From the NCBI GenBank assembly GCA_023053545.1, contig JAKZAN010000006.1, forward strand, positions 2,051,001 through 2,115,000: DNA of 64,000 nucleotides. Direction: 5' to 3'. The notes beneath the pieces were generated by a model. The model had not been told where the DNA came from. It ran no database searches and saw only the letters and a list, made by a program, of their open reading frames with translations. How positions within the stretch are numbered: the stretch's first letter is position 1; each line of letters starts with the position of its first letter. Below are positions 25,642 through 37,800 of this stretch, in pieces. Position numbers and translations under genes: made by a program. Source of the stretch: Lepidurus packardi (lineage: Eukaryota; Arthropoda; Branchiopoda; Notostraca; Triopsidae).

Positions 25642-26324
25642 TTCCAAATTGACTGAAACACAAGTTCTTACCAAGATTAGACTTTCGACGTTTGACTCGG
25701 AACGTTTGAATGCTTAATGTCCCGAAAGCAATAGCTGAGACAGTCTTCTGCCTTGGTAACCAACGTCGGTTTCAGATAACTAAACGATTTTTCGGAATCT
25801 GAGCCACAAGGAAATGTGGAAGGCGCCAGCACTACTTGTGCTCGGGACGGTAGCTACATTTTTGCTTTTTTCCAGTTGAAGCATAAATAGAGATCGCCTT
25901 TAAAAACTCTGCTTGGATAGCAACAAATGGTGTTTGTATTTACAAGCGAAGAGCACCATGCAGCCTGCAGCCTTACCTGGAGAGAGTATACAAAGCTGAT
26001 AGACCGAAGCCATTGTGTCTGGCGTCTGATCTAACTACACGTCAGAGGTTAACCAATTTTTATATCACAAAAGGCTTTTAAACAAGGACAACACGTTGCG
26101 GTGGACACGAAGAGAAAAAAATAGTGAGAAGCTAAACTATTGGGGCTCCCGACTGCGGCTCCAACGAGGAGAAAGAGGCAATGGACAAGGCCTGTATCAT
26201 GCTGAGGTGACTGAATTTCTTACAAGGCATAAGAGCTGATATGACAATATATGCGGTTGAAGATGCTAGTTTTTTCAACTTTTGCTTCTGGCAGCTCGGT
26301 ATTGTACAAATATACTCCATGTAT

Positions 26325-27315
26325 TCACCGTTGATCTTTGCTGGCTAGTTTGTCGATCAACTCTTGCAAAGGCGCCAACTCTCTCCGGTCAATCAAATTA
26401 AATTCCTACATGTCCACTTATATTATTTTTATTCTTCAATAGAGACAGCACTTACTTGCACAAAGAAAATAAAATGCTTGAAGGACGTATTCAAATGCGC
26501 CTCTTCTCCAAGTTGTACAACTTGGGGGAAGTGCTGGTGGTATATGTGGGCATAAACCCGAAACAACCTCTTTAGAATGGTCTTCGCGATAGACAAGAAA
26601 TTCTTGGGAAACGGCACACCTACACGACAATAAGAGGTTTTATATGACTACTAATTTAAAAACCACGCTTAAAATGTACCAATCTTAGACGGAAAGAGTG
26701 TTTCATCATCCAATTGGTCTTGAACCCATGTCATCAGGTAATCTATGTATTTGGGGGCAGAACATTTGATAGGTTTCTTGACCGTCTGTCCATCTGCCCA
26801 GTGATATTCGTACTTGGGACCTGCTGACATGATAGGACAACTTTCTTCCGTGCAGAATTCCGTGATCGTGCCGTAAAGCATGTTAATTTGGTTGAAGAAG
26901 TCTACGGCTAAACACAAAACATCAACATACAATAAACTACGGCACGAAAACGAATGTACTGTTGACGGCGACCCATTCATTGAGGTCTTCTCCTTCAGGT
27001 AACATAACTGCGAGTCGTAGATTGCCTGAGCCCAAAGTTGCTGCTGCATGTTTCATCAAATCATATTGGTGTGTCCCTTCCGGAATGTTCTTCTTTGGCT
27101 TGAAAGTTTTGGATGAACGGCCCCCACTACAAAACAAAATAACACACATTAAAATAAGCCCTCGTCAAACTATCTAGGGAAGTATCTAGGTCTTATAAAC
27201 GTAAAACAAAACTTGGGCCAGACAACTGGGGACTAAACAATATAAACAGAAGCGAATAAACAAACAGAAAAATTTAAAACATTCAGCTAATTACTACTTA
27301 CAATAAAAAGCTCAT
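26325..27315 (-). CDS. MOB1: MOB kinase activator 1 (Hippo pathway)
   Basis: Five exons on the reverse strand give an almost textbook MOB1. The first short exon is MSFLF, joined to [20 protein letters not shown]; then come [78 protein letters not shown] and the end [20 protein letters not shown], with the TGA at 26325-26327. The zinc ligands of the Mob/phocein fold (two Cys of the CTEESCPIM segment and two His of HIYHQHF) are kept. The length matches the roughly 216 residues of animal MOB1. The protein binds LATS/Warts and NDR kinases and is phosphorylated by Hippo/MST. No defect was seen. Confidence 0.96.
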
Positions 27316-30300
27316 CCTGTAGCACAGGTTATCCAATAGTAGTAGAATCAATTTACAAGCACTTTATATCACTTTCACCATAAGATGACACGGATATTTT
27401 TACTTAAACCAAAGATTTTACTTGCCTTCCAAGAAAACAGCTGAAAACAGCAAACAAACCCTACTGTCATCTATGAACGTCCAGTGTAACCGTATAATTG
27501 GAAAGGTGGGGAAACCGAAATTACAAAAGTATTATTGTATTTACGAAAGCTTATTACGTAAAGTAAGCTACATAACAGGGAAAAAAATCTTTACATCATA
27601 AATGACATTACAATCATAGCACATTTTAAATGCATATGCATCTCTAAATAAAAAATGTAGTATATGACTACTCGATGACTGATTTACAATAAGACATATC
27701 ATGCATATCTTGGACATAATAACAAATCATGTTTTGGATATTAGCAAAGGCTCGAACATAAGACGGACTAATGTTATGCTCAATGGTGCAGGCTGTGGTT
27801 AACATTACAACTGACCACTGAACGAGGGTTTAGGGCTTACGTAGAAAGGTGTCATAAATGGAAGTCAAGTATGCATGTAGTGACAGATTATGGCATAGGC
27901 CCAAGTACCCCGACTTTCAAAGAAGGAAAGAGGTCGGAGGATATGCGGCGCCGAACCGAATACTTTCCAGCTGGGCATTTGCTTCTTTTGAATTATTCCA
28001 TCATTTCAACGTTGTAGACTTCATTACACCTTCTCCATTCTTTTCTTTGTCACTCAATGAGCCGACATTCTTCTCATAAAACAAAGCCCTTTTTCTGTCA
28101 AATCCAGGTACAAATTCGTGTTAACCAACACCTTTACCGACCCAATTACTATCTGCCTATATTAAAGTACTCATACTCCTTACTTTCATGGACTTTGCCA
28201 CAATGAGAAAACAAGCCATTGAGACCGGGTTCTTGGTTTACACCTGCCCCAGCCACCCCCTCGAAAACCGTACTTTACGTATTTATGCAAATATACAAGT
28301 AAAAAAAGAGGCCAAGAAAGAAGGCGACTGGCGCCAGCTGCGTCACGCCATCGAGCCATCTAACCCCTTGAAGCATTATTCTATAGCTTCATTCTTAAAA
28401 AACCTCAGCTTTAGAGCCACGGGTGCCGGGAAACCGTATTTGATTAAGAGATGGTTTGGCTCGTCTAATGTACTATGGCTCGCACGTCTTTTCCGGACAG
28501 GTGTGTGCATATGTCCCGTCATTTATTTGGCTCGCCCACGCTCAACAAACCCACTTTGCATATTCACAAAAGGCTCAGTTTGATGACTTCTGTGATTGGG
28601 ATTATAAGCTACAAGTGATGAAGTCAAGCAGATCATACACTTTGTTTATCTGTACACAAACTAGGCAGACGCGCACTTTTTAAGTAGTTTAAAAGATTAG
28701 ATTGGGAAAAAAAGAAGGCTTATAACCTGTACAGCGAATTTCTTTAGAAATAGAGGCTGTATGAAGATTAAACATAGGAAAGGGTCGCACAGCGGCTCCG
28801 GAGTAAAAGTGGCGGATCTCCTGCTGCTCTGGCGCCTCGGTGTCGCCAACCACAGCTACACGGGCCACATTGAAGGCTATAAGGCCAAGCAATCAGGCGT
28901 TTTGTAAAGAGCAGCAAGAATATCCCTGGCTCTTTCCTCTCTGGGGACCAGGTGCTTTTGCGGAAAATTGTCTATACCCACTTCGCGCCGACACGGACCC
29001 TGCTCCATGGACCCGGGATCCTCTATCCGACTAACTAATAAAACAAGCGGGGAAACATGCGGACTGGTGGCAAACTATAAGCCTGTGAAAGGTGTCGGTC
29101 CGAAATTCTTGGCATGTTCGTTCGCGGGGTGCATCGCTTGTTCAAAGCCTCTCAAAGGGACGGAAAATAGGGATGGCTTGGCGCCCCATTGACGGGCCAC
29201 CGTTTTCTCGCCTTCTCCTGAGCATTCAAGGGTTCCTGATGTAGACTGGCTGATCACCCAAGAACGTTTCCCGCACAGGAATCTGCTATGATGGAAACAT
29301 TTTGCGTTTTTCTACGAAGCAAAAAATTAAAAGGGGAGCCAAAGCCGGGTGACAGAACGGATTTGTGAGAACAATGTCCGGCGCCGATGTGGAATGGCGG
29401 CACACAAAAGCCAAGTGCCATACCTTGGTTCCACAATCATTCTTTGGGTTCAAGTCAAGAACTACTTTACAAATACGCAAATGTATGTGTAGGACGGAAG
29501 GTGTTGGATCCTGACTTTCGCTTTTTTTTTTTATTTAAAAGATAAGGGGACAAATTAGTCTCAGTCAGTTGCAGTATATCCGGATTGCGCGCCATACCTG
29601 TCTTGTAGAAACACCGGCGCCAATTTTGACAGCTCAGGGAGGCATACATTATGAAGCGGACCCTAAAGGTGTATAGTTCAACCATAAGAAATGCTGGCAA
29701 ACGCGTAAAAAGGCAAGATGTCCGTGTACCCCCACGATACCTGTCCCCCCAGAGGTCCAAGATCTGTTAGCAATCTCATAAAATTATTCTTCAATACTGC
29801 CAAAGTTATTTTTGCAACGTATGTATTTGTACCAAATCATATCGAGGGAGGAAACTGAAAACAGAGCAATTCAACCATAAAATTAGAACCTTAGCCGAAG
29901 CGCGTTCAATTCGGGCTGTCTATGGTTGCTGTTAGCAACTGCAAATCTCGATAAAGTATCTCTCTTTCTCTTGCGAGAATCCTAAAATGGGGGGTCTCTT
30001 GGTCCTGGCTCAAGCAGCAGGTTCTTTGGCGCCACCCGCCATCATGTAACGCCTCGCTTGCTTGAAAACGTTCGATTCTTATGCCAGATGCTCACTGCTC
30101 AAGCAACACGCATGCTTATGGTATGGGTATTTGTGGGAGAAGGAGCCTTCGCCCATGCCTTACTAGAACGAACAAATGTTCCCTGGTCTGGCATTTCCAT
30201 ACGACCTTCTTTATCTTCTTTTGCAATGTGCCATATTATTCTGCGAAGATAAAAAAGCTAAGCGTTACTTTGATGCCTTTTTAGGAGAGAAGATGAAAGG

Positions 30301-32443
30301 GGAGGAGCAACGTGTATGGCTTACAATTGCTGTTATACCCCTTTTGTTGAAGAAAAGAAGGTCTTGTAGCAGTCGAGATTGTTTCTTTTCTTTCTTTCTG
30401 GCACGGTTGTCTTATGTCTGCAAGAAGCACCTGGCGCCACCGAGACGAGTCGTAATACGGTCACAAAAAACTGTTTGGGATCAGGATGCATGGGTTTAGC
30501 ATCTTGCATGTTTGTGGCTGTTCATTTTCCGCACAGCTAATACGGCAGGGGCTGTGGAGGCGGGCAAGTTTTGGTTCTCAACAAGAGGTGGTAATTAGGG
30601 TGACTACTATGTCAAAAGGGAGGGCAATATGACAAAGCTACTGCTCCTTATGTTCTATAGGTTACGTTCTTTTATAGTTTCCACGTTTTATCGTTTCTTT
30701 TTTGAGGGATTGTTGTCTCCTCTCGCAGAAATAACCCAAGAAGCAGGTGCAAGACACCGTCCCACCTGTCCGTATGGTATGTACACGGGTCACGTGACAC
30801 CGTTTCCAATTCGAGTGGCGCCAGTACCAATCGACGCCACTCCCGCCAAGGAAACGAAGGAAAAAGTTCACCCCTTGAGAACATCTAAAATACATAATTG
30901 CCTGATTGCCATCCCCCCCCTCCCATTGCAAAACAAAACAAAAGGAAAAAAAAACGAAGAAGAAGAAAGGAAAAGAAAAACAAGAATTATTTGGACAAAG
31001 TTAATCCCTATTTTGTTTCACATTCATGGTGCTGCCGCTGCTCGAGTCTCTCTGCCAAAAAACTTTCATTGGGTCGGAGATAAGAAGGCTCAAAGGTCTT
31101 GTCATTCATGGCCAAGCAGGTGCGTGGGTAGTATTAAGAGCCACAGGAGATTCAGAATGTGGTGCCCGGGACACACACATTCAACCTACAGAAGCCCATA
31201 TCTCCACAGTTGGTCGTGGTCAGACCCAAAAGTTCGGTCGCTTCTTTTTATCAGATTAAACGTACGATGATGCCCAACCTTTTGAACTTGTTTGTCTACT
31301 GATTCTCTTTTTCGCTGTGGTATATAGCTTTGGACTAAAATCCCAAGGAAGCACACCAAAAGCGGATACCAATATGTTTTCATTCTCTTTTTTTTATCAC
31401 ACAAATACTCTAACGCCCACCTAGACTCATTTGCATAATACCGACTCGGTTATTCATGTTACGGGACACCATGACGCCGGAGCAACTGGCGACGGCGCCA
31501 TCCCTAAAGCTAATGAACACGGGCTACTCCGTGAATCAGCAACCGGTTCCTTCGTCGAACAGGAATTCAAGCTTGAGCTTACATATTTCCCTTTCTTTGA
31601 TGAAAGTTGTAAGTTGAAAATTCAAAGGACGTAGCGAATCCTGCCTAACATGCTTTAAGAAGAACTATTAAAAAAACTAAGGATGCCGGAGCATCTCGCA
31701 CACATGGACTTGGCCAGATGGCCGTGACGTCTAAATAGAGCATCGTCTTTTTAGGGCTGTTGACCTTATACTTTTTCACTCCAATTCTTCTCGCCGGCTA
31801 GTGGAAGAACGAACGCCCCTTCCTTACAGGAAAGGACGTTTGTTTCTATACACCGGCGACGCCGCAGACGCCTGTATTACTGCAGAACGTGCCAAGAAAC
31901 GGTGCGGCGCCTTTCAAAGCGGACTCGATGACTGTTTGCTTAGGCGCGTCCCGGCTATGCTAGAGCTTTTTCAGCTCTACTAAAATAAAATGTAAAAAAA
32001 TACCGTGACGAACCCGTCAACGGACGACTTTTCCCATTTTCAGTTCTCCCAGCTAAGAATGTCATGACCATACACATTGCTAAGTATCCTAGGGCAACTT
32101 TCCAACAAGGGAATAAATGAAAAAATCAGTAAATTAAAATGTCTCATTGGATTTCACGTGTAATCTCTGTTTTATCTTCATCACGTCACATTCATTTCAC
32201 AAACAGCGTTCAACCCACATTCTTAATATTTCTTTGCTCTGCGTAAAAATTTGCCTATTTACAGATGACCTGTGGGGAAGTATTGCTTTTTATTCGTCTT
32301 CCGCCAGAAATCTTTCTGAATTCAGGTACTCGTATCCATGTCCTCCGTATAGCTTCTAATAAACACTGAAGATCAGTCTCCCTGACGCACAGGGAAATTT
32401 CTTTTTTTCTTACATCTGCAAGTTCTCAAACCACTGACACATT
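27316..32443. other. Gene-poor region between MOB1 and net, rich in GGCGCC
   Basis: About 5.1 kb with no exon I can support. Several frames stay open by chance, the longest at 30629-31270, but none shows family motifs or protein-like composition. The notable feature is eleven copies of the palindrome GGCGCC between 27947 and 31911. The stretch includes the MOB1 promoter on its left and the 3' flank of net on its right. Confidence 0.5.
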
Positions 32444-34267
32444 TCACAAATCATCATCGGTGTCTTCATTAGTTCGATCTTCCCGTTTTCGTCGCAATTG
32501 CCCTTCAGTGGTTAGTGTCCGTGTACACAAATCTACGCACGCGGCCAACGACGATAGAGCATCCGTCTCCGAACTGGTGTCTCCTTCAGAATCAGTCGAG
32601 AGTTTGCTTAATGCCAAGATATAAGAAGCTGCAACTCTCAAAATCGACAGTTTTGAAAGTCGCTGACCATGTGAAAAGGAGGGTACGGCCCGTCGTAAGT
32701 TTTCAAAGGCGGCGCTGATAGTATGCACACGGGTGCGCTCACGGGCATTGGCTTCCATACGACGCTCCCGTGTCATATTTTTGTAGTTACGGTGCTTGGT
32801 ACGTCCGTCAGGTGATGCTACCCTCGGCGATGGAACGTTTGAAGGTACTACTTGTTGCACATGTGCGATAAACTGCTCTGCGGACGTTGATGCGGCCGCT
32901 GAAGGTGGCCTGGGTGGTAAAGTACCTGGTTCTTCTTTAACCACTGTTTCGAGCTTGGTTGCGGAACTGTCGTTCCCAAGTAGCGTTTCCACACTAAAGA
33001 AAGCCGAGCGCTTCTTTACCGGTAGAAGTAAAGTTGAACAGGGTGTGTTTGGTATCTCCTCTGGCTTTGGCGCACCTTTGTCCTCCCTCGTAAATCGTTG
33101 TGTGTCAACCTCCTTGATAACCTCCTTATTGGGCTTCACACCTAACTTGCTTGTCTTCCTCTCCTTCCTAAGTTTTCTGGAAATGGAAATTACTGGAGTG
33201 GAAGTGGCGGAGTTTTGCTGAACACTAGATTCGCCGGGCTTAACTCTTTGATCTTTCTGAACCACTTCACATTGTATACCCGAAAGAGAAACACTTTGCT
33301 TAACCAGGGACAAAGGCTGTTGTAGAGGACTCGGAGATGGGACATTTGTAGGCCGGGACACGGTAGGAGAAAGCTGTGGAGAACATGGTGAAGTTCGTAG
33401 GTTGTTAAGATCTTTGTGTGTATTTTCTCTTAGTAAAGAAGATACTGGTGGGTGGTAGTTCTGAGTCAAAGGGTGTTTTATTAAAGATGGGTTGAGTATC
33501 GGCAGTTGATTTGATAGTGGAAAGTGGTGGGGATTGTGTGGTTGAGGAGGTGACGGAGGTGGAATGAAGGAAACACCAGTTGAGTTATTATAAAGATTAG
33601 GGAGAGGGGGGTACAGACCCATTCCATGGCTAAATGGTGGATGGAGATAGCTTAGGGCATGAGGGTGATACAAATTAGGCGCCAGAGGGGGGAAAGGATG
33701 CCTTGCGTACGCAGCGCTGGGTGGCCAAGGCAAGGAGGCATTGAGCCTTGCCAAAACGTATTGGTTAATCAAAGCACGCTGCTGATGATCATGATTGGTA
33801 AGATACTCGGCGTTTGTCGTCGGTAAACATGACTGGGTATTTGTAGGTGTTAAGCGCAGCAATGAAGCTAAGGGCAAATGATGGGGATGAGGAACCATGT
33901 AGCCGGAAGGCAGATAAGCAGTTGTGGGTGGACTTGGTGACGGCAAGAACAAATCTCCAATGGCTGTTAAGGGTTTGGGAGTCGTTGGTGAAAGCGGAAT
34001 TTCTTCTTCTTCACTGCCAGAAATTCTGCGTTTCTTTTCTTCGCATACTGGACGCCGAAGTTCTTCAGATTGAAGCTTTCGTTTACTTGTAGAGGTTGTG
34101 GAGGAGCCCGTAGGGCATGAACCGTATGCCGGTTCTGTTAGCATGGGCGGAAAGGGCCTTAGACGCAGCGTCTTATTGAATAGGATGGGTCGTGGCTTTA
34201 TTTCCACGCTGTCTTCACTGCAATCCGTTGGCGATAACTCTTCTTCTTGCAGGCTCGGCAGCGACAT
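32444..34267 (-). CDS. net: bHLH transcription factor of the ATOH8/net family
   Basis: A single large coding exon of 607 codons on the reverse strand. The C-terminal part holds a basic helix-loop-helix domain (about 32600-32790) with NARERTRVHTISAAFENLRR, a short loop with FSHGQRLSKLSILRVAASY and ILALSKL. The NARERTRVHTISAAFE signature with SYGQ-type loop is diagnostic of vertebrate ATOH8 and Drosophila net. Upstream the protein is long, Pro/His/Leu-rich and low in complexity, probably disordered; the tail is acidic (TNEDTDDDL). The frame stays open to 34447, but that extension is hydrophobic and is preceded by a plausible splice acceptor (TGTGTACAG) just before ATG 34267, so I prefer the start at MSLPSLQEEE. 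The nuclear protein binds E-boxes, often as a repressor. Extended gene-poor flanks fit a developmentally regulated gene. Confidence 0.88.
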   Translation of the reverse strand: MSLPSLQEEELSPTDCSEDSVEIKPRPILFNKTLRLRPFPPMLTEPAYGSCPTGSSTTSTSKRKLQSEELRRPVCEEKKRRISGSEEEEIPLSPTTPKPLTAIGDLFLPSPSPPTTAYLPSGYMVPHPHHLPLASLLRLTPTNTQSCLPTTNAEYLTNHDHQQRALINQYVLARLNASLPWPPSAAYARHPFPPLAPNLYHPHALSYLHPPFSHGMGLYPPLPNLYNNSTGVSFIPPPSPPQPHNPHHFPLSNQLPILNPSLIKHPLTQNYHPPVSSLLRENTHKDLNNLRTSPCSPQLSPTVSRPTNVPSPSPLQQPLSLVKQSVSLSGIQCEVVQKDQRVKPGESSVQQNSATSTPVISISRKLRKERKTSKLGVKPNKEVIKEVDTQRFTREDKGAPKPEEIPNTPCSTLLLPVKKRSAFFSVETLLGNDSSATKLETVVKEEPGTLPPRPPSAAASTSAEQFIAHVQQVVPSNVPSPRVASPDGRTKHRNYKNMTRERRMEANARERTRVHTISAAFENLRRAVPSFSHGQRLSKLSILRVAASYILALSKLSTDSEGDTSSETDALSSLAACVDLCTRTLTTEGQLRRKREDRTNEDTDDDL

Positions 34268-34507
34268 CCCCTGTACACACAAAAAAGTTTTACGTCCGCA
34301 ATTTAATGCCCATTTATGTGCATAACAGATGATGATCAAGAGCGACATCATCTTAACAAAATAAAACAAAAAATAAACTAAAACGATAATTAAAGACGCC
34401 GAAAAACACTCGAATGGGTACAGAAATTTAATCAGAACTTCTACCAAGTGTTACTAAAAAGTTACTTCTAAAATCGCTACACATCGTGTTATAAGCTCAT
34501 CGGGCTT

Positions 34508-34517
34508 TATATAAAAA
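34508..34517 (-). promoter_or_regulatory. TATA-like box upstream of net
   Basis: TTTATATAAA lies about 240 bp upstream of the preferred net start codon. It is a near-palindrome, so the strand is set only by context. Weak support. Confidence 0.35.
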
Positions 34518-34721
34518 AAAGCCACAGAAAACTCCTCAACGTCAACGCCATATGGCTCTATTCTATAAAAGTCAAAATCGAATTCCCATGCATGCTGGCG
34601 TGAGCTTACTTTCTTATCCAACAGCTGCTCGCATTACACACGTAACAAAAATACATCTCACAGATAATAACAAACGATTGTTTCTTTAAGGAAAAATCAG
34701 AGGGCTCTGATCCTAGCTTAG

Positions 34722-34863
34722 CTTGGGCAGCGAAACGAACGGGAACAATAACACTTCAGAATTGAATTTTTCTGCAAATCATCAGAAGTCGAACTTGGGC
34801 AGCGAAATGAACGGGAACAAATACTTTAGAATTTAATTTTTCTGTAAATCGTCAGAAATCGAA
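34722..34863. repeat. Two tandem copies of a 70-72 bp unit upstream of net
   Basis: Units at 34722-34793 and 34794-34863 both begin CTTGGGCAGCGAAA and contain GAACGGGAACAA, AATTTTTCTG, AAATC and TCAGAA. They differ by about a dozen substitutions and small indels. They sit about 450 bp upstream of the net start codon. Confidence 0.85.
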
Positions 34864-37800
34864 CTTGTGAGAAATTGGTCTCGACAACCCATCATCGTGT
34901 GCAAATTGAAGCAACACTAATCGCATAATCCTTAGACCACAGTTAAGGGTCGTTATTTTCACACCTGTCTCTGTCTAACATCTAACCAAATGCCTTCCTT
35001 GTAAGAACGTGTATATATGCTGGCTTTTGCACGACACATCACTACAAAACACCTGCTGACTCGGACAAGACCAAGGGACAGCGGCAGGTGCTCTCTTATA
35101 ATGCGATACAAGGTTTCACTATCGGTCCTAAACAACCATTTCTACTACGGGCTTGCCTTCTAGAAAAACCACCTGTAAGGCAAGAACTGAGAAGGGAAAT
35201 TGGGCCTACATAGAAACTTGAGCTCGTTAACGGGCTCCCCTAATTTGCCTCGGCAACTTTTTCCTATATGCCTGCGTTTCGGCCTATCTCAGTCTGTCTG
35301 TCCTTCTGTCTGTCCAGGTCTTGTGCATATCAAATTCCGATCCTCGATTGGAGTTTCTTTCTTTCTTCTTTTTTTTTTCTGGGGGGGGGGGGGGGAGGAG
35401 GCATTTTTGGAGCTTACGCCTTAAAACACCTATAGACTGATTCTGAGGTGGTTCGTTCACTTAAAAGGCGTCTCAACAAGGAACCGGGTTCACCATAAAA
35501 TCCAAAAGAATATGGAAATCAAGTTACTCGAATGCAATAGACCTCTACAAACTCGAATATAAGTAGAATGAGAGGGAGATGGACCCAACAAGTAAAGTCA
35601 AGCTGGAAAAGTGGTCAGTTTCACTGGCTCGTCTGCTGGGCGCCGACACTTTGGCGCCAACACGACCTGACCGACCATCGTATACCAGCGACCACCTCCG
35701 TAGTCTGTTTATACGTCCCGCCTTAACCCGAGTCAAGACCTCCCACTATTATCAACTATCACCACTGCAGACATTACACGCAAAACTATCGCTTAAACCA
35801 CTTAGCGCAATTGACGCCTCGTAGTTTAAATATCCAAGCTATTATGTTCTCTCCAAAAGCATGCCATAAAAGTCTACTTGACTTCTGAACCCTGTCTATA
35901 TAGAAATTATACGGATGACGAGCAGCGCAACGCATGTAGACAGATTCGTCTTACAAAAAGCTTTATGATTAAGAAATTGGGCTCGCACTTTAGACTTGCT
36001 TATCCATGTTTAGTTAAGTTATTTAGCTTTCTTATCACGATAGATGCATCTATAGGGATAGAACCGGCCACGACCGACCACATGCTAATCTCTTATCTCG
36101 CTCCTCCTTAAAGAACACGTACGGAAGACGCAGCGAGCTCGCCTAATCTCGCAAGCACGGATGGCGCCGGTCTGGGCCCTCTCACATAGAGTTCCACATT
36201 CGGGTGCGGACTCCGGCTGGGATTTATCGCACCTGGGCAATGGGGCGCAACACGCGGGATATCCACCTTTTCGCACCTTTCATGTTTTACCCCTCCCTCG
36301 TGCACACCCTGCCTACCCTTACTGTTTCCGACTACCTGTGCTTGGACCCAAGCTAGTGGACAGGTGCCTGGCACGTAATCTAAGATTACACTTCGGAGTT
36401 TGCCTTCGCCGCGAGCTTTAGTAATATAAAGCAAACGAGACGGAACCATGGCTCCAATACTCTAGCGAGTAACAAGCTGTAACGACCAGCAAGTCACGCG
36501 ACAATTCACCGACTATAAGTGCTATTGTCGAAAGCTATATCTATGGAAAATCGGGCAATGCCACACTACACGCTGCCCCAGCCGACCCCCTTACTCTACA
36601 TAGGGACACAGGTGCCACGCACTACCAGTCATGTCCCTAATGCCAGTTTGTTTCAATGGATCTATATTTTATGCCCAGAATCTCATGCACCAAGCGCCCA
36701 TAAGCCAAAATGCAAAGGTTTCCACGTATAACACGACGCATAAGCGTGCAGACTAGCTACACCAGACTTTTGATGAGCAGCGAGAAGTGTCACTATTGAT
36801 TAGATGCAAGGGAGCGAGATGACGGTCATGACATTATAAATTGCAGACAGAATATTATACACAGCCTAACAAGCTCACTTGACTACCTGACAAAGTTCTT
36901 TCTAAGAGTGTGCGAGAAGGACTAATCGATGTGGCGCTGCAACGCCTCGTTACGCTTTAACTTAACTTGGTGTTAAGCTGTGAATCAAGCAACATATAGT
37001 GCGAGGGACTTTCTTGCTATGAGTTCTATATGTGGAAAGCGGGAACGTCGTCATAGAATTCGCAGGTGCCTGATGCAGGGTTGAATTAACGGCTTCGTGG
37101 ACGTCGTCCGAGTCATGGCATCGGTACCATGCCGTGCCCGGAGGTCGCCCTGCCCTTCTTTTTTTTTTTAATATTCATTCCTTCTTTTTTTAGCTTTTGA
37201 CCACAATAATGACCCCAACGACAAAACTGTTTGGACACGGTAATGAACAAAGCCTCCTCTGAAATCGGAATATCGCATTCACACCTCTCCCTCCTCAATC
37301 GTGTAAATCCGCAGCAAAAAATGTCAACAAACAATAAATAAATAAAAGTACCCATGAAACATTACAGCCTGTCTAACTATAGTAACTTCAATTTTTAATA
37401 CTACGCAAAACTGAAACTCTTAATTGCCATACAAGAAAGAACTCTAGGGAAGGTGAACTCTTAATTATTGGAATAACACAGGATAATTAAGCACAACTTT
37501 ACCTGTATTAATGAGGAACAATATATCCCTGGTAATCCAGGTGACGTTGACATTCGCCACTTAGGATTCCGTGAACTGCTATAGATCACAACTTCCGGAC
37601 CAATACCAAGATGTACTTCCGTGAGTCTCCGTTAACACATCACTAATTAATTGCTATGTATCGTCTGGTAATTTAGTATAGTGAGGAAGTCCTGCCGCAA
37701 TAACACTGCTCAGAAGTAATGATTATGGGCCACTGACCACGCTTAGCCAAGTAAGTTGACCCCTGTACGTACAGACACGTCCACGATGGACGAGTGCTGG

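Noticed and set aside
28188..28583. Open frame of 131 codons upstream of MOB1
   Set aside because: No recognisable family or conserved motif; overlapping frames in the same stretch are equally long.
30629..31270. Open frame of 213 codons on the + strand between MOB1 and net
   Set aside because: No domain, odd mix of basic and aromatic residues, low-complexity KKNEEEERKRK segment, and no sensible splice partners. Length alone is compatible with chance in GC-balanced DNA.
34268..34447. N-terminal extension of the net frame with hydrophobic residues
   Set aside because: The extension reads like untranslated or intron sequence; a splice acceptor lies just before the preferred ATG, and a hydrophobic leader makes no sense on a nuclear bHLH protein.
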